From assembly GCF_000478825.2 (NCBI RefSeq), contig NZ_CP007542.1, positions 3,100,001-3,164,000 on the forward strand: a stretch of 64,000 nucleotides of DNA, in the 5' to 3' direction. Under the pieces are notes generated by a model that was not told the origin of the DNA, made no database searches, and worked only from the letters and a program-made list of their open reading frames with translations. This document shows positions 35,934 to 45,600 of the stretch, in pieces; within the stretch, counting starts at the first letter, position 1, and each line of letters begins with the position of its first letter. The position numbers and the translations under genes are program-made. The stretch comes from Synechocystis sp. PCC 6714 (lineage in GTDB: Bacteria > Cyanobacteriota > Cyanobacteriia > Cyanobacteriales > Microcystaceae).

Positions 35934-36035
35934 CAAAAAAATGCCCCCAATACGATGGATTAGGAGCAAAACCTTTTTGCAGGTCAAAGTGCTAATGGAG
36001 TCTTAAACGTGGTTAAACGTTCGACTTAATTTCAC

Positions 36036-37700
36036 CTAGACGACCGGGGTAGCAAAATCACTAACCGACAACTTACCGCTGAAGTTGGTCAGCTCAATAA
36101 AGGCATCGGTGTTGGCATTGAAGCCAAACGAACCATTATTGATGGCAACAAAGGTTCGCGCTCCTAAGCCACTACCTACGGTAATTTGAGCAGCATCATA
36201 GGCTCCCAGGGTTGCCAAGCCAAGCACTGTTGCTCCTAGTCCAAAGATGCTGTTGACGTTCAGATGGCGAACAGCAGGAGAAAAGAAACCGTTATTGGTT
36301 GGTGCGGATTGAACTAAGAACTTATCTTCACCAATTTTAAAATCGGTGATCACATCAACTTTGGACAGATTAACGTTGAACCAGGAAATGCCGATCCGTG
36401 AGTCGGTCAAAGTGGTGTAGTCAAACAGATCATTACCGGAACCACCAGTTAGAATATCCTTCTCTGCGCCACCGGAGATTAAATCATCTCCACAACCGCC
36501 ATCTAGAGTGTCATTGCCATCACCACCGTATAGGGTGTCATTGCCAGCCTCACCGAACACACTGTCGTTCCCTAGATCACCGTATAGGAGATCATCGCCC
36601 TCTCCGCCATAGACAGTATCATTGTCCTTGCCTCCCCTGACGGTATCATTACCTATATCACCGTATAGGAGGTCATCGCCCATATTGCCGTTTATGTTGT
36701 CATCACCCTCACCACCGTATATGCTGTCGTTTCCGCTACCACCGAACAAATTGTTGGCTTGGTCATCACCGGTAATGGTGTCGTCGCCACTAGTACCAGT
36801 AACATCATCAAAGTTAACCACCTTGACTAAAGTCTGAAGGTTAGATGCACCAGAAATTAAGATACTATCCGCACTTAAATCTACGTTGATGGTAATACCT
36901 GGATCAGCACCGGAAAAGTCGATGGTGTTATTGCTCGCACTAGCATCGGCAATCACCTCTTCAATGTTGAGGAGAGTGTCTGTTCCAGATGGCTTCACAA
37001 CGGTTAGGGTCAGATCGCCAGTTCCGTTTAATGTGATCGCTCCCGCCACACTGCTGTAGTCGGCAGTGTCATAGTCGCCGCCCCCATCAATGGTATCATC
37101 GCCAGTACTAGCGATGAAGACATCATCTCCGGCCAAGCCAAATAGTTTGTTATTTCCCGAGTTACCGGTGATGACGTTGTCTAGGGCATTACCCTCACCG
37201 TCAATGTTATCCGTGCCCGTTAGAGTTAGATTTTCGATAAATTGAGGAGTTAACGGAAGCAAGGTCAGTGCAAGATAGGGTAAATACTCCAAACCTAGGC
37301 CGATTACGGGCAAAGCAGCAGCAGCATTGTTTGCAACTCCGCTGATACCGGGCAAAGAAAAAGTCGGACCGTTTAATGAATAGGTCACTGAAGACTTGAC
37401 TAAATCTGTACCATCTGTGTTTAGCCACTCTCCAACTAAATCACCAACATTGTCTACGATGTAAACATCGTCACCGAAGCCGCCGAACATGGTGTCAGCG
37501 CCGGTACCACCGTCTAAAAGATCATCCCCCGTTAATCCTACCAGGATGTCATTTCCTGCGTCACCAAAGATTTGATCGTCCCCTAGGGTGCCAATTAAAG
37601 CCGGACGAAAGTTTTTGGTCTGCAAAACTAAGCCTAAAAAACCCCCGAAGGATGCACCGGTGTTGTTGTCGTTTTGGGGAGTACCGTTAACGATAGCCAT
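36036..37700 (-). CDS. RTX-repeat calcium-binding protein
   Basis: 554 residues with two blocks of hemolysin-type nonapeptide repeats (GGxGxDxhx): about 38-85 (GDDQIFGDAGNDILVG, LTGDDLLDGG) and about 300-425 (GGSGNDSIYGGEGDD, DNDTVYGGEGDDLLYG and similar). No N-terminal signal peptide, as expected for type I secretion, and the C-terminus ends in an LSVSDFATPVV-like hydrophobic tail. Such proteins are secreted and bind Ca2+; no type I transporter is next to it. Divergent from chlH. Confidence 0.87.
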   Translation of the reverse strand: MAIVNGTPQNDNNTGASFGGFLGLVLQTKNFRPALIGTLGDDQIFGDAGNDILVGLTGDDLLDGGTGADTMFGGFGDDVYIVDNVGDLVGEWLNTDGTDLVKSSVTYSLNGPTFSLPGISGVANNAAAALPVIGLGLEYLPYLALTLLPLTPQFIENLTLTGTDNIDGEGNALDNVITGNSGNNKLFGLAGDDVFIASTGDDTIDGGGDYDTADYSSVAGAITLNGTGDLTLTVVKPSGTDTLLNIEEVIADASASNNTIDFSGADPGITINVDLSADSILISGASNLQTLVKVVNFDDVTGTSGDDTITGDDQANNLFGGSGNDSIYGGEGDDNINGNMGDDLLYGDIGNDTVRGGKDNDTVYGGEGDDLLYGDLGNDSVFGEAGNDTLYGGDGNDTLDGGCGDDLISGGAEKDILTGGSGNDLFDYTTLTDSRIGISWFNVNLSKVDVITDFKIGEDKFLVQSAPTNNGFFSPAVRHLNVNSIFGLGATVLGLATLGAYDAAQITVGSGLGARTFVAINNGSFGFNANTDAFIELTNFSGKLSVSDFATPVV

Positions 37701-38186
37701 AGTATTTAACCTCTAGTTATGAAACAAACTGTAGAGCGGAAAGCGGAAAAATGTAGTGCCCGAACACCGAGCATTTTTAATATAGGATTGCGGCGGGTGA
37801 CTGAGCTTAAGTTGGGACGAAAGCCTCAAGTCAAGGGAGATTGAGTGTTTTCTAGATAGACCAGCGGAGTTTGATATCCACTGTAGGTGTTCATACTGAA
37901 ATCTTACACTAGGCTAATTGATTTAAGTGCAAATAAATGCTTAGATTTGTATTTTTTTGATTAACTTTTGTGACTTTTATTGGAGTTTTATAAGGTCAGG
38001 GTTTATATGTTTGTAACCGTACCAAAGAAGGCGTAGGACGGAGTAGATTTTTGTCAGATAGCTGGCCCAATATTTGACTCCAACATCGGTTACGCCCCCA
38101 TGGCCTCGATTTTTCTGCTAGAAATACCTAGGGGCCTGTTGAAAAAATCCCTTTAAAATCGAACCCTTTAGGAGAACACCAATTAT
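37701..38186. other. Divergent intergenic region between RTX gene and chlH
   Basis: 485 bp without a recognisable gene. The middle (about 37900-38010) is AT-rich and likely holds promoters for both directions. AGGAGA, 12 bases before the chlH ATG, is a plausible ribosome binding site. I see no RNA gene or repeat. Confidence 0.5.
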
Positions 38187-41100
38187 ATGTTTACTAACGT
38201 CAAGTCCACCATCCGCCGTGTTGATCCCGAAGCGTTGAATGGGCGCAAACTGCTCAGGGTGGTCTATGTGGTCTTGGAATCCCAGTATCAGAGCGCTTTG
38301 TCGGCGGCCGTTAGAAACATTAACCGTACCAACTCCAGCCTGGCCATCCAGTTAACGGGCTATTTGATCGAGGAGTTGCGGGACCCGGAAAATTATGCCA
38401 ACTTTAAGCACGATGTCAGCGAAGCCAACCTCTTCATTGCTTCTCTGATTTTTATTGAAGATTTGGCCGATAAAGTGGTGGAAGCGGTGACCCCCTACCG
38501 GGACCAGTTGGATGCGGCGATCGTTTTCCCCTCCATGCCCCAGGTGATGCGCCTGAACAAAATGGGTTCTTTCTCCATGGCCCAGTTGGGTCAATCCAAA
38601 AGTGCGATCGCCCAGTTCATGAAGAAGCGCAAGGAAAACAGCAGTGGTGCTGGCTTCCAGGATGCCATGTTAAAGCTGTTGCGGACTTTGCCCACGGTGC
38701 TGAAATATTTGCCGGTGGAAAAGGCCCAGGATGCCCGTAACTTCATGCTTAGCTTCCAGTATTGGCTGGGGGGCTCCCAGGAGAACTTGGAAAATTTCCT
38801 GTTAATGCTGACGGATAAATATGTCTATCCCGATTTGGGCTTGGACAAACTGGTGAACTACCAAGAGCCGGTAGTGTACCCCGACATGGGCATTTGGCAT
38901 CCCCTGTCCATGCAGATGTTTGAAAATGTTACAGACTATTTAAATTGGTACAATCAACGGTCAGATATTAATGACGACTTAAAAGACCCCTTGGCCCCCT
39001 GCATTGGGCTAATTATGCAACGCACCCACTTGGTCACGGGGGATGATGCCCATTACGTCGGCATGGTGCAGGAACTAGAAGCCATGGGGGCCCGGGTCAT
39101 TTGTGTGTTCTCCGGCGGGCTAGATTTTTCTAAACCTGTCAATGAATATTTCTGGGATAAATCCGTTAACGGGGTCGAGCCTTTACCCATTGTGGATGCG
39201 GTGGTTTCCCTGACTGGTTTTGCCCTAGTTGGTGGCCCGGCTCGTCAAGATCATCCTAAGGCGATCGAATCTCTGAAAAAACTCAACCGCCCTTATATGT
39301 GCGCTCTGCCCCTGGTGTTCCAAACCACAGAGGAGTGGGAGGCCAGTGACCTCGGTTTACACCCCATCCAGGTAGCTCTGCAAATTGCCATTCCTGAATT
39401 AGACGGAGCCATTGAACCGATTATTCTTTCCGGTCGGGATGGTTCCACCGGTCGGGCCATTGCTCTCCAAGACCGTCTAGAGGCGATCGCCCAGCGGGCT
39501 ATGAAGTGGGCCAACTTACGCAAAAAGCCCAAATTAGATAAAAAAGTTGCCATCACCGTTTTCAGTTTTCCCCCCGATAAGGGCAATGTGGGGACAGCGG
39601 CCTATCTGGACGTGTTTGGCTCCATCTATGAGGTAATGAAGGGCCTCCAGGGCAACGGCTACGATGTGCAGGATTTACCCGGTTCCGCCAAGGAGTTGAT
39701 GGAAGCGGTGATCCACGACGCCCAGGCCCAATACAACAGCCCGGAATTGAACATTGCCTACCGCATGTCGGTGGAACAATACGAACGGCTCACCCCCTAT
39801 TCTGTGCGGCTAGAGGAAAACTGGGGCAAACCACCGGGACATTTAAACAGTGATGGTCAAAACCTACTGGTCTACGGGAAAGAATTCGGCAACGTATTCA
39901 TCGGGGTACAGCCCACCTTTGGCTACGAAGGGGACCCCATGCGCTTGCTATTCTCCCGTTCCGCCAGCCCCCACCACGGTTTCGCCGCCTACTATACCTA
40001 TTTGAACCATATTTGGAAAGCTGATGCGGTGCTCCATTTCGGCACCCACGGTTCCTTGGAGTTTATGCCCGGTAAACAGATGGGCATGTCCGGGGAATGC
40101 TATCCCGATAACTTAATTGGAACTATTCCTAACCTATACTATTACGCCGCCAACAACCCTTCTGAAGCAACGATCGCCAAACGGCGGGGTTATGCTTCTA
40201 CCATTTCTTACCTAACGCCGCCGGCAGAAAATGCCGGTCTATACAAAGGGCTACAGGAATTAAACGAATTAATTGGTTCCTACCAAACCCTTAAGGATTC
40301 CGGCCGGGGTATTCAGATCGTCAACACGATCATGGATCAAGCCCGCATCTGCAACTTGGATCAAGATGTCAACTTACCCGACATCAACGCTGAAGAGATG
40401 ACTGCTGAACAGCGGGATACCATTGTCGGTTCCGTTTACCGCAAACTGATGGAAATTGAGTCCAGGCTCCTGCCCTGTGGTCTCCACGTTATCGGCCAAC
40501 CCCCCACCGCCGAAGAGGCGATCGCCACGTTGGTCAATATCGCCAGTTTGGATCGGGAAGAAGAAGGCATTTGGGCCTTACCTACCCTGATCGCCGAAAG
40601 CATTGGGCGCAACATGGAGGAAATTTATCGCAACAGTGACAAAGGTATTTTGACCGATGTGGAATTGTTGCAGGACATCACCCTCGCTACCAGGGCCGCG
40701 GTGGCCGCCTTAGTGCAGGAGCAAATTAACGCTGACGGTCGGGTTTCCTTCGTTTCGAAACTGAACTTCTTCAAAATTGGCAAAAAAGCCCCCTGGGTTA
40801 AATCCCTCTGTGATTCCGGCTATTCCAATGTCAATGAGGACAAACTCAAACCCCTGTTTGAATACCTAGAATTTTGCCTAGAGCAGGTTTGTGCCGATAA
40901 CGAATTTGGTGGTTTACTGCAAGCCTTGGAAGGGGAATACGTCCTCCCCGGCCCCGGTGGCGATCCCATCCGTAATCCCAATGTTTTACCCACAGGGAAA
41001 AATATCCATGCCTTGGATCCCCAGTCAATCCCCACCCTGGCCGCTGTGCAATCGGCAAAGGTGGTAGTGGATCGCCTTTTAGAACGACAACGGGCAGAAA

Positions 41101-42185
41101 ACGGTGGTAATTATCCCGAAACCATTGCTTCTGTGCTCTGGGGAACGGATAACATCAAAACCTATGGGGAATCCCTGGCCCAAATTATGTGGATGCTTGG
41201 GGCTAAACCAGTGCCCGATGCCCTGGGTCGGGTTAACAAGATTGAACTAGTTTCCCTAGAAGAATTGGGTCGTCCTCGCATTGACGTGGTGGTAAACTGC
41301 TCCGGTGTATTCCGGGATCTGTTTATTAATCAAATGAATCTGTTGGACCAAGCGGTGAAACTGGCTGCCGAGGCCGATGAACCTTTGGAAATGAACTTTG
41401 TCCGCAAACATGCCCTGGAACAGGCAGAGGAAATGGGCATTGGGGTGCGGGAAGCGGCCACCCGGATTTTCTCCAACGCCTCCGGTTCCTATTCCTCCAA
41501 CGTCAACCTAGCTGTAGAAAACAGCAGTTGGGAAGACGAATCCGAATTGCAGGAAATGTACCTCAAACGCAAGTCCTTCGCCTTCAACTCCGACAACCCC
41601 GGCATGATGGATCAAAATCGGGATATGTTCGAGCGGGCTTTGAAAACCGCCGATGCTACTTTCCAAAACCTAGATTCCTCGGAAATTAGCTTGACCGACG
41701 TTTCCCACTACTTTGATTCCGATCCCACCAAGTTAATTGCCACCCTGCGGGATGACGGTAAAGCCCCCGCCGCTTACATTGCCGACACCACCACCGCCAA
41801 CGCCCAGGTACGAACCCTGTCGGAAACGGTGCGTCTTGATGCTCGCACTAAATTGCTGAACCCTAAATGGTACGAAGGAATGCTTTCCCACGGCTATGAA
41901 GGGGTGCGGGAATTGTCCAAACGGTTAGTCAATACCATGGGCTGGAGTGCCACCGCCGGGGCCGTCGATAACTGGGTTTATGAAGATGCCAACAGCACTT
42001 TCATCAAAGACGAAGAAATGTGTAAACGGCTGATGGACTTAAACCCCAACTCCTTCCGCCGCATGGTCAGCACTTTATTAGAAGTCAATGGTCGCGGCTA
42101 TTGGGAAACCTCCGATGAAAACCTGGAACGGTTACAGGAGCTTTACCAGGAAGTGGAAGACCGTATTGAGGGTGTTGTAGAATAA
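38187..42185 (+). CDS. chlH: Magnesium chelatase subunit ChlH
   Basis: Porphyrin-binding catalytic subunit that, with ChlI and ChlD, inserts Mg2+ into protoporphyrin IX, the first committed step of chlorophyll synthesis. 1332 residues, the usual length. CobN/ChlH family landmarks include [16 protein letters not shown] near residue 115, [22 protein letters not shown]-type text near 580 and the [20 protein letters not shown] motif with conserved His and Glu. Monocistronic or followed by a hairpin that separates it from the next genes. Confidence 0.97.
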   Translation: MFTNVKSTIRRVDPEALNGRKLLRVVYVVLESQYQSALSAAVRNINRTNSSLAIQLTGYLIEELRDPENYANFKHDVSEANLFIASLIFIEDLADKVVEAVTPYRDQLDAAIVFPSMPQVMRLNKMGSFSMAQLGQSKSAIAQFMKKRKENSSGAGFQDAMLKLLRTLPTVLKYLPVEKAQDARNFMLSFQYWLGGSQENLENFLLMLTDKYVYPDLGLDKLVNYQEPVVYPDMGIWHPLSMQMFENVTDYLNWYNQRSDINDDLKDPLAPCIGLIMQRTHLVTGDDAHYVGMVQELEAMGARVICVFSGGLDFSKPVNEYFWDKSVNGVEPLPIVDAVVSLTGFALVGGPARQDHPKAIESLKKLNRPYMCALPLVFQTTEEWEASDLGLHPIQVALQIAIPELDGAIEPIILSGRDGSTGRAIALQDRLEAIAQRAMKWANLRKKPKLDKKVAITVFSFPPDKGNVGTAAYLDVFGSIYEVMKGLQGNGYDVQDLPGSAKELMEAVIHDAQAQYNSPELNIAYRMSVEQYERLTPYSVRLEENWGKPPGHLNSDGQNLLVYGKEFGNVFIGVQPTFGYEGDPMRLLFSRSASPHHGFAAYYTYLNHIWKADAVLHFGTHGSLEFMPGKQMGMSGECYPDNLIGTIPNLYYYAANNPSEATIAKRRGYASTISYLTPPAENAGLYKGLQELNELIGSYQTLKDSGRGIQIVNTIMDQARICNLDQDVNLPDINAEEMTAEQRDTIVGSVYRKLMEIESRLLPCGLHVIGQPPTAEEAIATLVNIASLDREEEGIWALPTLIAESIGRNMEEIYRNSDKGILTDVELLQDITLATRAAVAALVQEQINADGRVSFVSKLNFFKIGKKAPWVKSLCDSGYSNVNEDKLKPLFEYLEFCLEQVCADNEFGGLLQALEGEYVLPGPGGDPIRNPNVLPTGKNIHALDPQSIPTLAAVQSAKVVVDRLLERQRAENGGNYPETIASVLWGTDNIKTYGESLAQIMWMLGAKPVPDALGRVNKIELVSLEELGRPRIDVVVNCSGVFRDLFINQMNLLDQAVKLAAEADEPLEMNFVRKHALEQAEEMGIGVREAATRIFSNASGSYSSNVNLAVENSSWEDESELQEMYLKRKSFAFNSDNPGMMDQNRDMFERALKTADATFQNLDSSEISLTDVSHYFDSDPTKLIATLRDDGKAPAAYIADTTTANAQVRTLSETVRLDARTKLLNPKWYEGMLSHGYEGVRELSKRLVNTMGWSATAGAVDNWVYEDANSTFIKDEEMCKRLMDLNPNSFRRMVSTLLEVNGRGYWETSDENLERLQELYQEVEDRIEGVVE

Positions 42186-42188
42186 GCC

Positions 42189-42233
42189 TAGACAAGACTT
42201 GGGGACTAGTCTAATAATTAGTCTCCTTGTCTA
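42189..42233 (+). terminator. Imperfect hairpin after chlH
   Basis: Arms TAGACAAG-acttg-GGGACTA and TAGTCTCCTTGTCTA pair with a bulge; the structure ends 9 bases before the ATG of the next gene. No T-run, so it may be an attenuator or mRNA-end structure rather than a classical terminator. Confidence 0.45.
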
Positions 42234-42242
42234 AATAATGCT

Positions 42243-42809
42243 ATGAAAAATACTTTTCGAGGAGTAATATGGTCTAGTTTTAATGCTATCAATGGCTGGT
42301 TCTTGGGAGCTTCGGGGATACTGATTGGAGTTGTATTAATTCGGTTTCCATTCAGTATGCCAATTCCATTAGATTTGGTTTTAGTAGTCGGATTGTTTAC
42401 ACTACTAGCTTTCATGGTTCTGATCAATGCTTTAAATATTTCTTTACAGGAATATCACAAACTAGAGAAGCGTAATATTCCCCGTATTTTGACTGCTTTT
42501 AAAGAACAAAATACAGATTCTATTAACTGTCTTCTAGAATACTCCGAGATATTTTCCCATGATATGATGGTTTCTGTTTACTATACCAACCAAGATGATA
42601 TTGAGGTTTTGATAGCGACGGGTTTTGTTAAGAATGTACAGGATAATGGCAAGATTATGATCAAACTAAATAACTTAGAGACCGGGCAGAAAGAAATTCT
42701 TGAAAAACTTTCCAGTAATGACAAATCAATTATTGGTAGAACTATCATTAAACCAGGAATTCCCCAAAAAATATTTAATCAATTACTTTTCGACAATCAA
42801 TTTAGTTGA
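42243..42809 (+). CDS. Two-helix membrane protein, unknown function
   Basis: 188 residues. Two hydrophobic helices (about 17-34 and 43-63) are followed by a soluble C-terminal region (about 70-188) with short beta-rich segments (MVSVYYTNQDDIEVLIATGFV, GKIMIKL). No family recognised. AT-rich codon use differs from chlH just upstream. It is 18 bp from the next gene, so the two probably form an operon. Confidence 0.65.
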   Translation: MKNTFRGVIWSSFNAINGWFLGASGILIGVVLIRFPFSMPIPLDLVLVVGLFTLLAFMVLINALNISLQEYHKLEKRNIPRILTAFKEQNTDSINCLLEYSEIFSHDMMVSVYYTNQDDIEVLIATGFVKNVQDNGKIMIKLNNLETGQKEILEKLSSNDKSIIGRTIIKPGIPQKIFNQLLFDNQFS

Positions 42810-42827
42810 TTTTAAAAAGGATTTGCT

Positions 42828-43244
42828 ATGAGCGATACAACCATGGAAATAACTTCGCAAACACCTCTTGAAAGTCCGAAAGGAACTTTCCCTGCAAAGG
42901 TGGCCAAAATTATTGATGATTCTAAATTAGTAATTAATCGAGGCAGATCTCATGGTATTCGCAAAGCCCAAAGAGTGCTAGTCTACTGCATTGATGACGA
43001 TGAAATTAAAGACCCCGACACAGGTGAGTCATTAGGCTTTCTTGAAGTAGTTAAAGGAACAGGAGCAGTTATTTCAGTACAGGAAAATCTTGCTACAATT
43101 CAATCTGATCAAGAAAAAACTTACACACGAGAATTTAGAAATTTATATTCTCAGTTACCGATAATGGGGGGGGAAGTTATTCGCGAATCAAGAATTATTC
43201 CTTTTGATAATCCCCAAGTTGGTGATTTTGTTAAACCCATTTAG
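42828..43244 (+). CDS. Small beta-rich protein resembling the FlgT C-terminal domain
   Basis: 138 residues. After a polar leader (1-20) the pattern AKVAKIIDDSKLVINRGRSHGIRK, DPDTGESLG and TGAVISVQENLATIQ resembles the small barrel found in FlgT-C-like domains (VxINxGxxxGIxxG, DPxTGExLG). No signal peptide. Paired with the upstream membrane protein, and followed by the IS701-like element. Function unknown; the AAAAAGGA ribosome binding site is good. Confidence 0.65.
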   Translation: MSDTTMEITSQTPLESPKGTFPAKVAKIIDDSKLVINRGRSHGIRKAQRVLVYCIDDDEIKDPDTGESLGFLEVVKGTGAVISVQENLATIQSDQEKTYTREFRNLYSQLPIMGGEVIRESRIIPFDNPQVGDFVKPI

Positions 43245-43308
43245 TCTGAAAATAAAGTAAGTTTAAATGGCGATCGCCAAATGAAGACTATCAATTTTAC
43301 CAAGAAAT

Positions 43309-44701
43309 ATCCCTCTTCCATCAGTCTAGGCAGAAGAATAGCAGAATATATCCCATAAACTTACTAAAGTTTTTAACCTGTCTAGTCTATCAACCTTTGC
43401 AAAAAGCTTTACTAATTTCTCCAAAAGATGAGTAACTGAGAATACTCCAACCCAATCTTTGATAAAATTTATTACATTAAGTACCGACGTAACTAATCTA
43501 ATATTATTCAACCAATTTTTCCATCCTTTTTCACCATTCCATTTCTTGTGCATACCATGAGATTTTGGCATGGGCTCAACTAACGGGTTAAATTTTTCAT
43601 CATAAAGACATATCATGCAATATGCACACGTTATTGTCTCCCACCATTTTTGTATTTGTTCATAATGGGTCACCCTAAAATCCGCCCATCCTAGTTCACT
43701 TTTACGTTGTTTAAATCCATATTCTATCCACTCTCTTATTCCATAGATTTTGCCAACATCTTTATATTTAATTTCCGGCACTTTAGTCATCACAAACCAA
43801 CCTTCTTTATTTTCTTTATTTTCTTTTTCTGTTTTTATTTCCCAATACCTTATTAACATTCTTTTTCCATAAATTATTTCCCTTATATACCTATCTTCCT
43901 GTTTATCGTCCCATCTAATATGGTCGAATTTTCTCCACCTATTTGCTCTTACTTTCGCCCCCTTCGGAAGCCACACTCCATGGTTACTAAGGATTCCCAC
44001 TGCATATTCTATCTTTAATTTCTCTAGGCTACTCACAAAAGTCCCATGGCTTTCTCCATATAAGCTGTCTGACACCACTCTTTTTATTTTAAATCCACTT
44101 TCCTTTAATTCTTCTATTATTTCTATCGCTAATTCCGGCTTTGTTTTATACTTGTCTCCTTCTTTTAGTCTTCCTTTTGGTTTAAATACTTTCAATTTTA
44201 AAGGCAACGTCATTCCATCACAGTAACCATAAGCATTTACTGACACTATACCATTTTCTATTTTTCCTAAATTTTCTATGTATTGTCTTTCTACATAATC
44301 AGTTCCCTTCCCTTTTTTCTTATCTCCTGTTTCATCTATTATTACTACTTTTTCTCTTCCTTCTATGACTTTTAGTATTATATTCAATCTTCTTGCTTCT
44401 AATTCTTTTGACTCCCACGGAGAATCTGTTACAAAATGCAATAATCCCTGTTCATTCTCCAGTCCTACTGATGATGCTATGGCTGGTAAACTCTTTCTTT
44501 TTGTATCACTTAATATTACCACAATCATATATTTAAAAGCTTCATAAAACCTCACTTCTGGAAATATATCCTTATACAGTTCACTATAGGTATCTACACA
44601 TCGTACTGTCTTTTTTGCTTCTCTTGCTTCTGTCATTTTCCCTCCGGGCTTTTCAGTCTTTTTCTTTCATTCTAATTCCCCCTCTCTGACGGAACAGGGA
44701 T
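43309..44701. mobile_element. IS701-like insertion sequence
   Basis: About 1.39 kb bounded by 16-bp terminal inverted repeats ATCCCTCTTCCATCAG and ATCCCTGTTCCGTCAG (two mismatches), containing one transposase gene. I could not find a clear target-site duplication. A fragment of a second copy, with the same terminal repeat, lies at 60013-60119. The element abuts a DUF29 relic on its right. Confidence 0.85.
43326..44636 (-). CDS. IS701-family DDE transposase
   Basis: 436 residues, apparently intact. DDE acidic residues are plausible in VVIIDETGDKKKG (first Asp, followed by the IS701-type DETGxxKKG motif), RVVSDSLYGE (second Asp) and IREWIEYGFKQRKSELGWADFR (Glu region). Lys-rich and AT-rich, unlike the neighbouring core genes. 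Ends 17 bp inside the left terminal repeat. Confidence 0.88.
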   Translation of the reverse strand: MTEAREAKKTVRCVDTYSELYKDIFPEVRFYEAFKYMIVVILSDTKRKSLPAIASSVGLENEQGLLHFVTDSPWESKELEARRLNIILKVIEGREKVVIIDETGDKKKGKGTDYVERQYIENLGKIENGIVSVNAYGYCDGMTLPLKLKVFKPKGRLKEGDKYKTKPELAIEIIEELKESGFKIKRVVSDSLYGESHGTFVSSLEKLKIEYAVGILSNHGVWLPKGAKVRANRWRKFDHIRWDDKQEDRYIREIIYGKRMLIRYWEIKTEKENKENKEGWFVMTKVPEIKYKDVGKIYGIREWIEYGFKQRKSELGWADFRVTHYEQIQKWWETITCAYCMICLYDEKFNPLVEPMPKSHGMHKKWNGEKGWKNWLNNIRLVTSVLNVINFIKDWVGVFSVTHLLEKLVKLFAKVDRLDRLKTLVSLWDIFCYSSA

Positions 44702-44703
44702 AC

Positions 44704-44977
44704 TTTCAATTAAATCAACTATATTCCGTCGTTGTACCCGAATTGTTGCCAGCCAAATACGACTTCTTTGCTCTGATTGATATTGATATTTGAGTAAATG
44801 ACCAAGCAAAATTGCTATAGCATTTCTTAGTTACTGATGCTGTTATCTCCCCAAACTCTCTATTTCTTCAATCAAATTTTCTAAATCTAGTTTATGCTAT
44901 TGCTGGCTAAGTAGTATTTCGGTTCGTTCTTTTGTCCAGGCATAAAAATCGTTGTGATAAATACTGGGGTAAAACAT
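44704..44977 (-). pseudogene. DUF29-family pseudogene, truncated at the IS end
   Basis: Minus-strand frame from ATG 44977 reads MFYPSIYHNDFYAWTKERTE, then LDLENLIEEIESLG, LLGHLLKYQYQSEQRSRIWL and TIRVQRRNIVDLIES, the order of DUF29 proteins, interrupted by three in-frame stop codons (TAG, TAA, TAA). It breaks off where the IS701-like element begins. The C-terminal part is not visible on the other side of the element (43245-43308). DUF29 is a common accessory gene family in cyanobacteria with unknown function. Confidence 0.75.
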
Positions 44978-45047
44978 TGAATTATGTCCTCGCTCAACAT
45001 CAAATGTTAACATTAAAAACTAAATTGATTTTACTGCAATAATAACA

Positions 45048-45521
45048 ATGTTTTTTCAATTTGAAGCTGATTTTGTCGACTCTCTCCGCTGTATCCCCAT
45101 GGTTGTCCGCTATAAACTAGATACCTGTGGGGTTAAATTAAAATTAGGTCATTGGCATCAGTTAAGTTTAGAACAAAGACAATATTTAACTGAGGCTAAT
45201 TGTGAAACACCAGCGGAAATTACCCAGTATGGGGAAAAACTACAAACCTGGGTGACAGAACTCACTGGGCAGCCCGCTTCCACATTAGCAGTGTCGGCCT
45301 TGCCGGACTGGTTAAACCCCCATCAAATTCCTAACCAGATATTAACGGAACTAACTAATAAGTTGCCCTCTGTGCAATCTCCTGGCATTACTTTGACCCA
45401 ATGGCAATCGCTGACCCCTTTGCAAAGATTTGCCTTAATTAAACTAAGTCCTGCTGGCCACGAAAATCGTAATTTCCTCTCGGCTCTTGAAGAGTTCGGC
45501 CTCACATCCAATTATCCTTAG
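45048..45521 (+). CDS. narM: Nitrate reductase-associated protein NarM
   Basis: 157 residues with the signature of the nitrate-reductase-associated family: FEADFVDSLRCIPMVVRYKLDTCG near the N-terminus, LSLEQRQYL, and a helical C-terminal half (TLTQWQSLTPLQRFALIKLS). NarM is needed for active ferredoxin-dependent nitrate reductase in Synechococcus. No narB is adjacent here. The start ATG 45048 follows an AT-rich stretch. The symbol rests on family recognition. Confidence 0.8.
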   Translation: MFFQFEADFVDSLRCIPMVVRYKLDTCGVKLKLGHWHQLSLEQRQYLTEANCETPAEITQYGEKLQTWVTELTGQPASTLAVSALPDWLNPHQIPNQILTELTNKLPSVQSPGITLTQWQSLTPLQRFALIKLSPAGHENRNFLSALEEFGLTSNYP

Positions 45522-45600
45522 CCCAAAATCCCCCACTGGTCATTTGGAGGTAATCAAATCACTTAAAAGCTCACTTACTGGTTAAAGTCAGCCCATCTAT

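Noticed and set aside
36398-36640. His/Arg-rich ORF antiparallel to the RTX gene
   Set aside because: Periodic composition is simply the reverse reading of the RTX repeats.
36470-36780. Tandem DNA repeat or CRISPR-like array
   Set aside because: The repetition is the coding for RTX nonapeptides; no spacer-repeat structure, and no CRISPR array is seen anywhere in the window.
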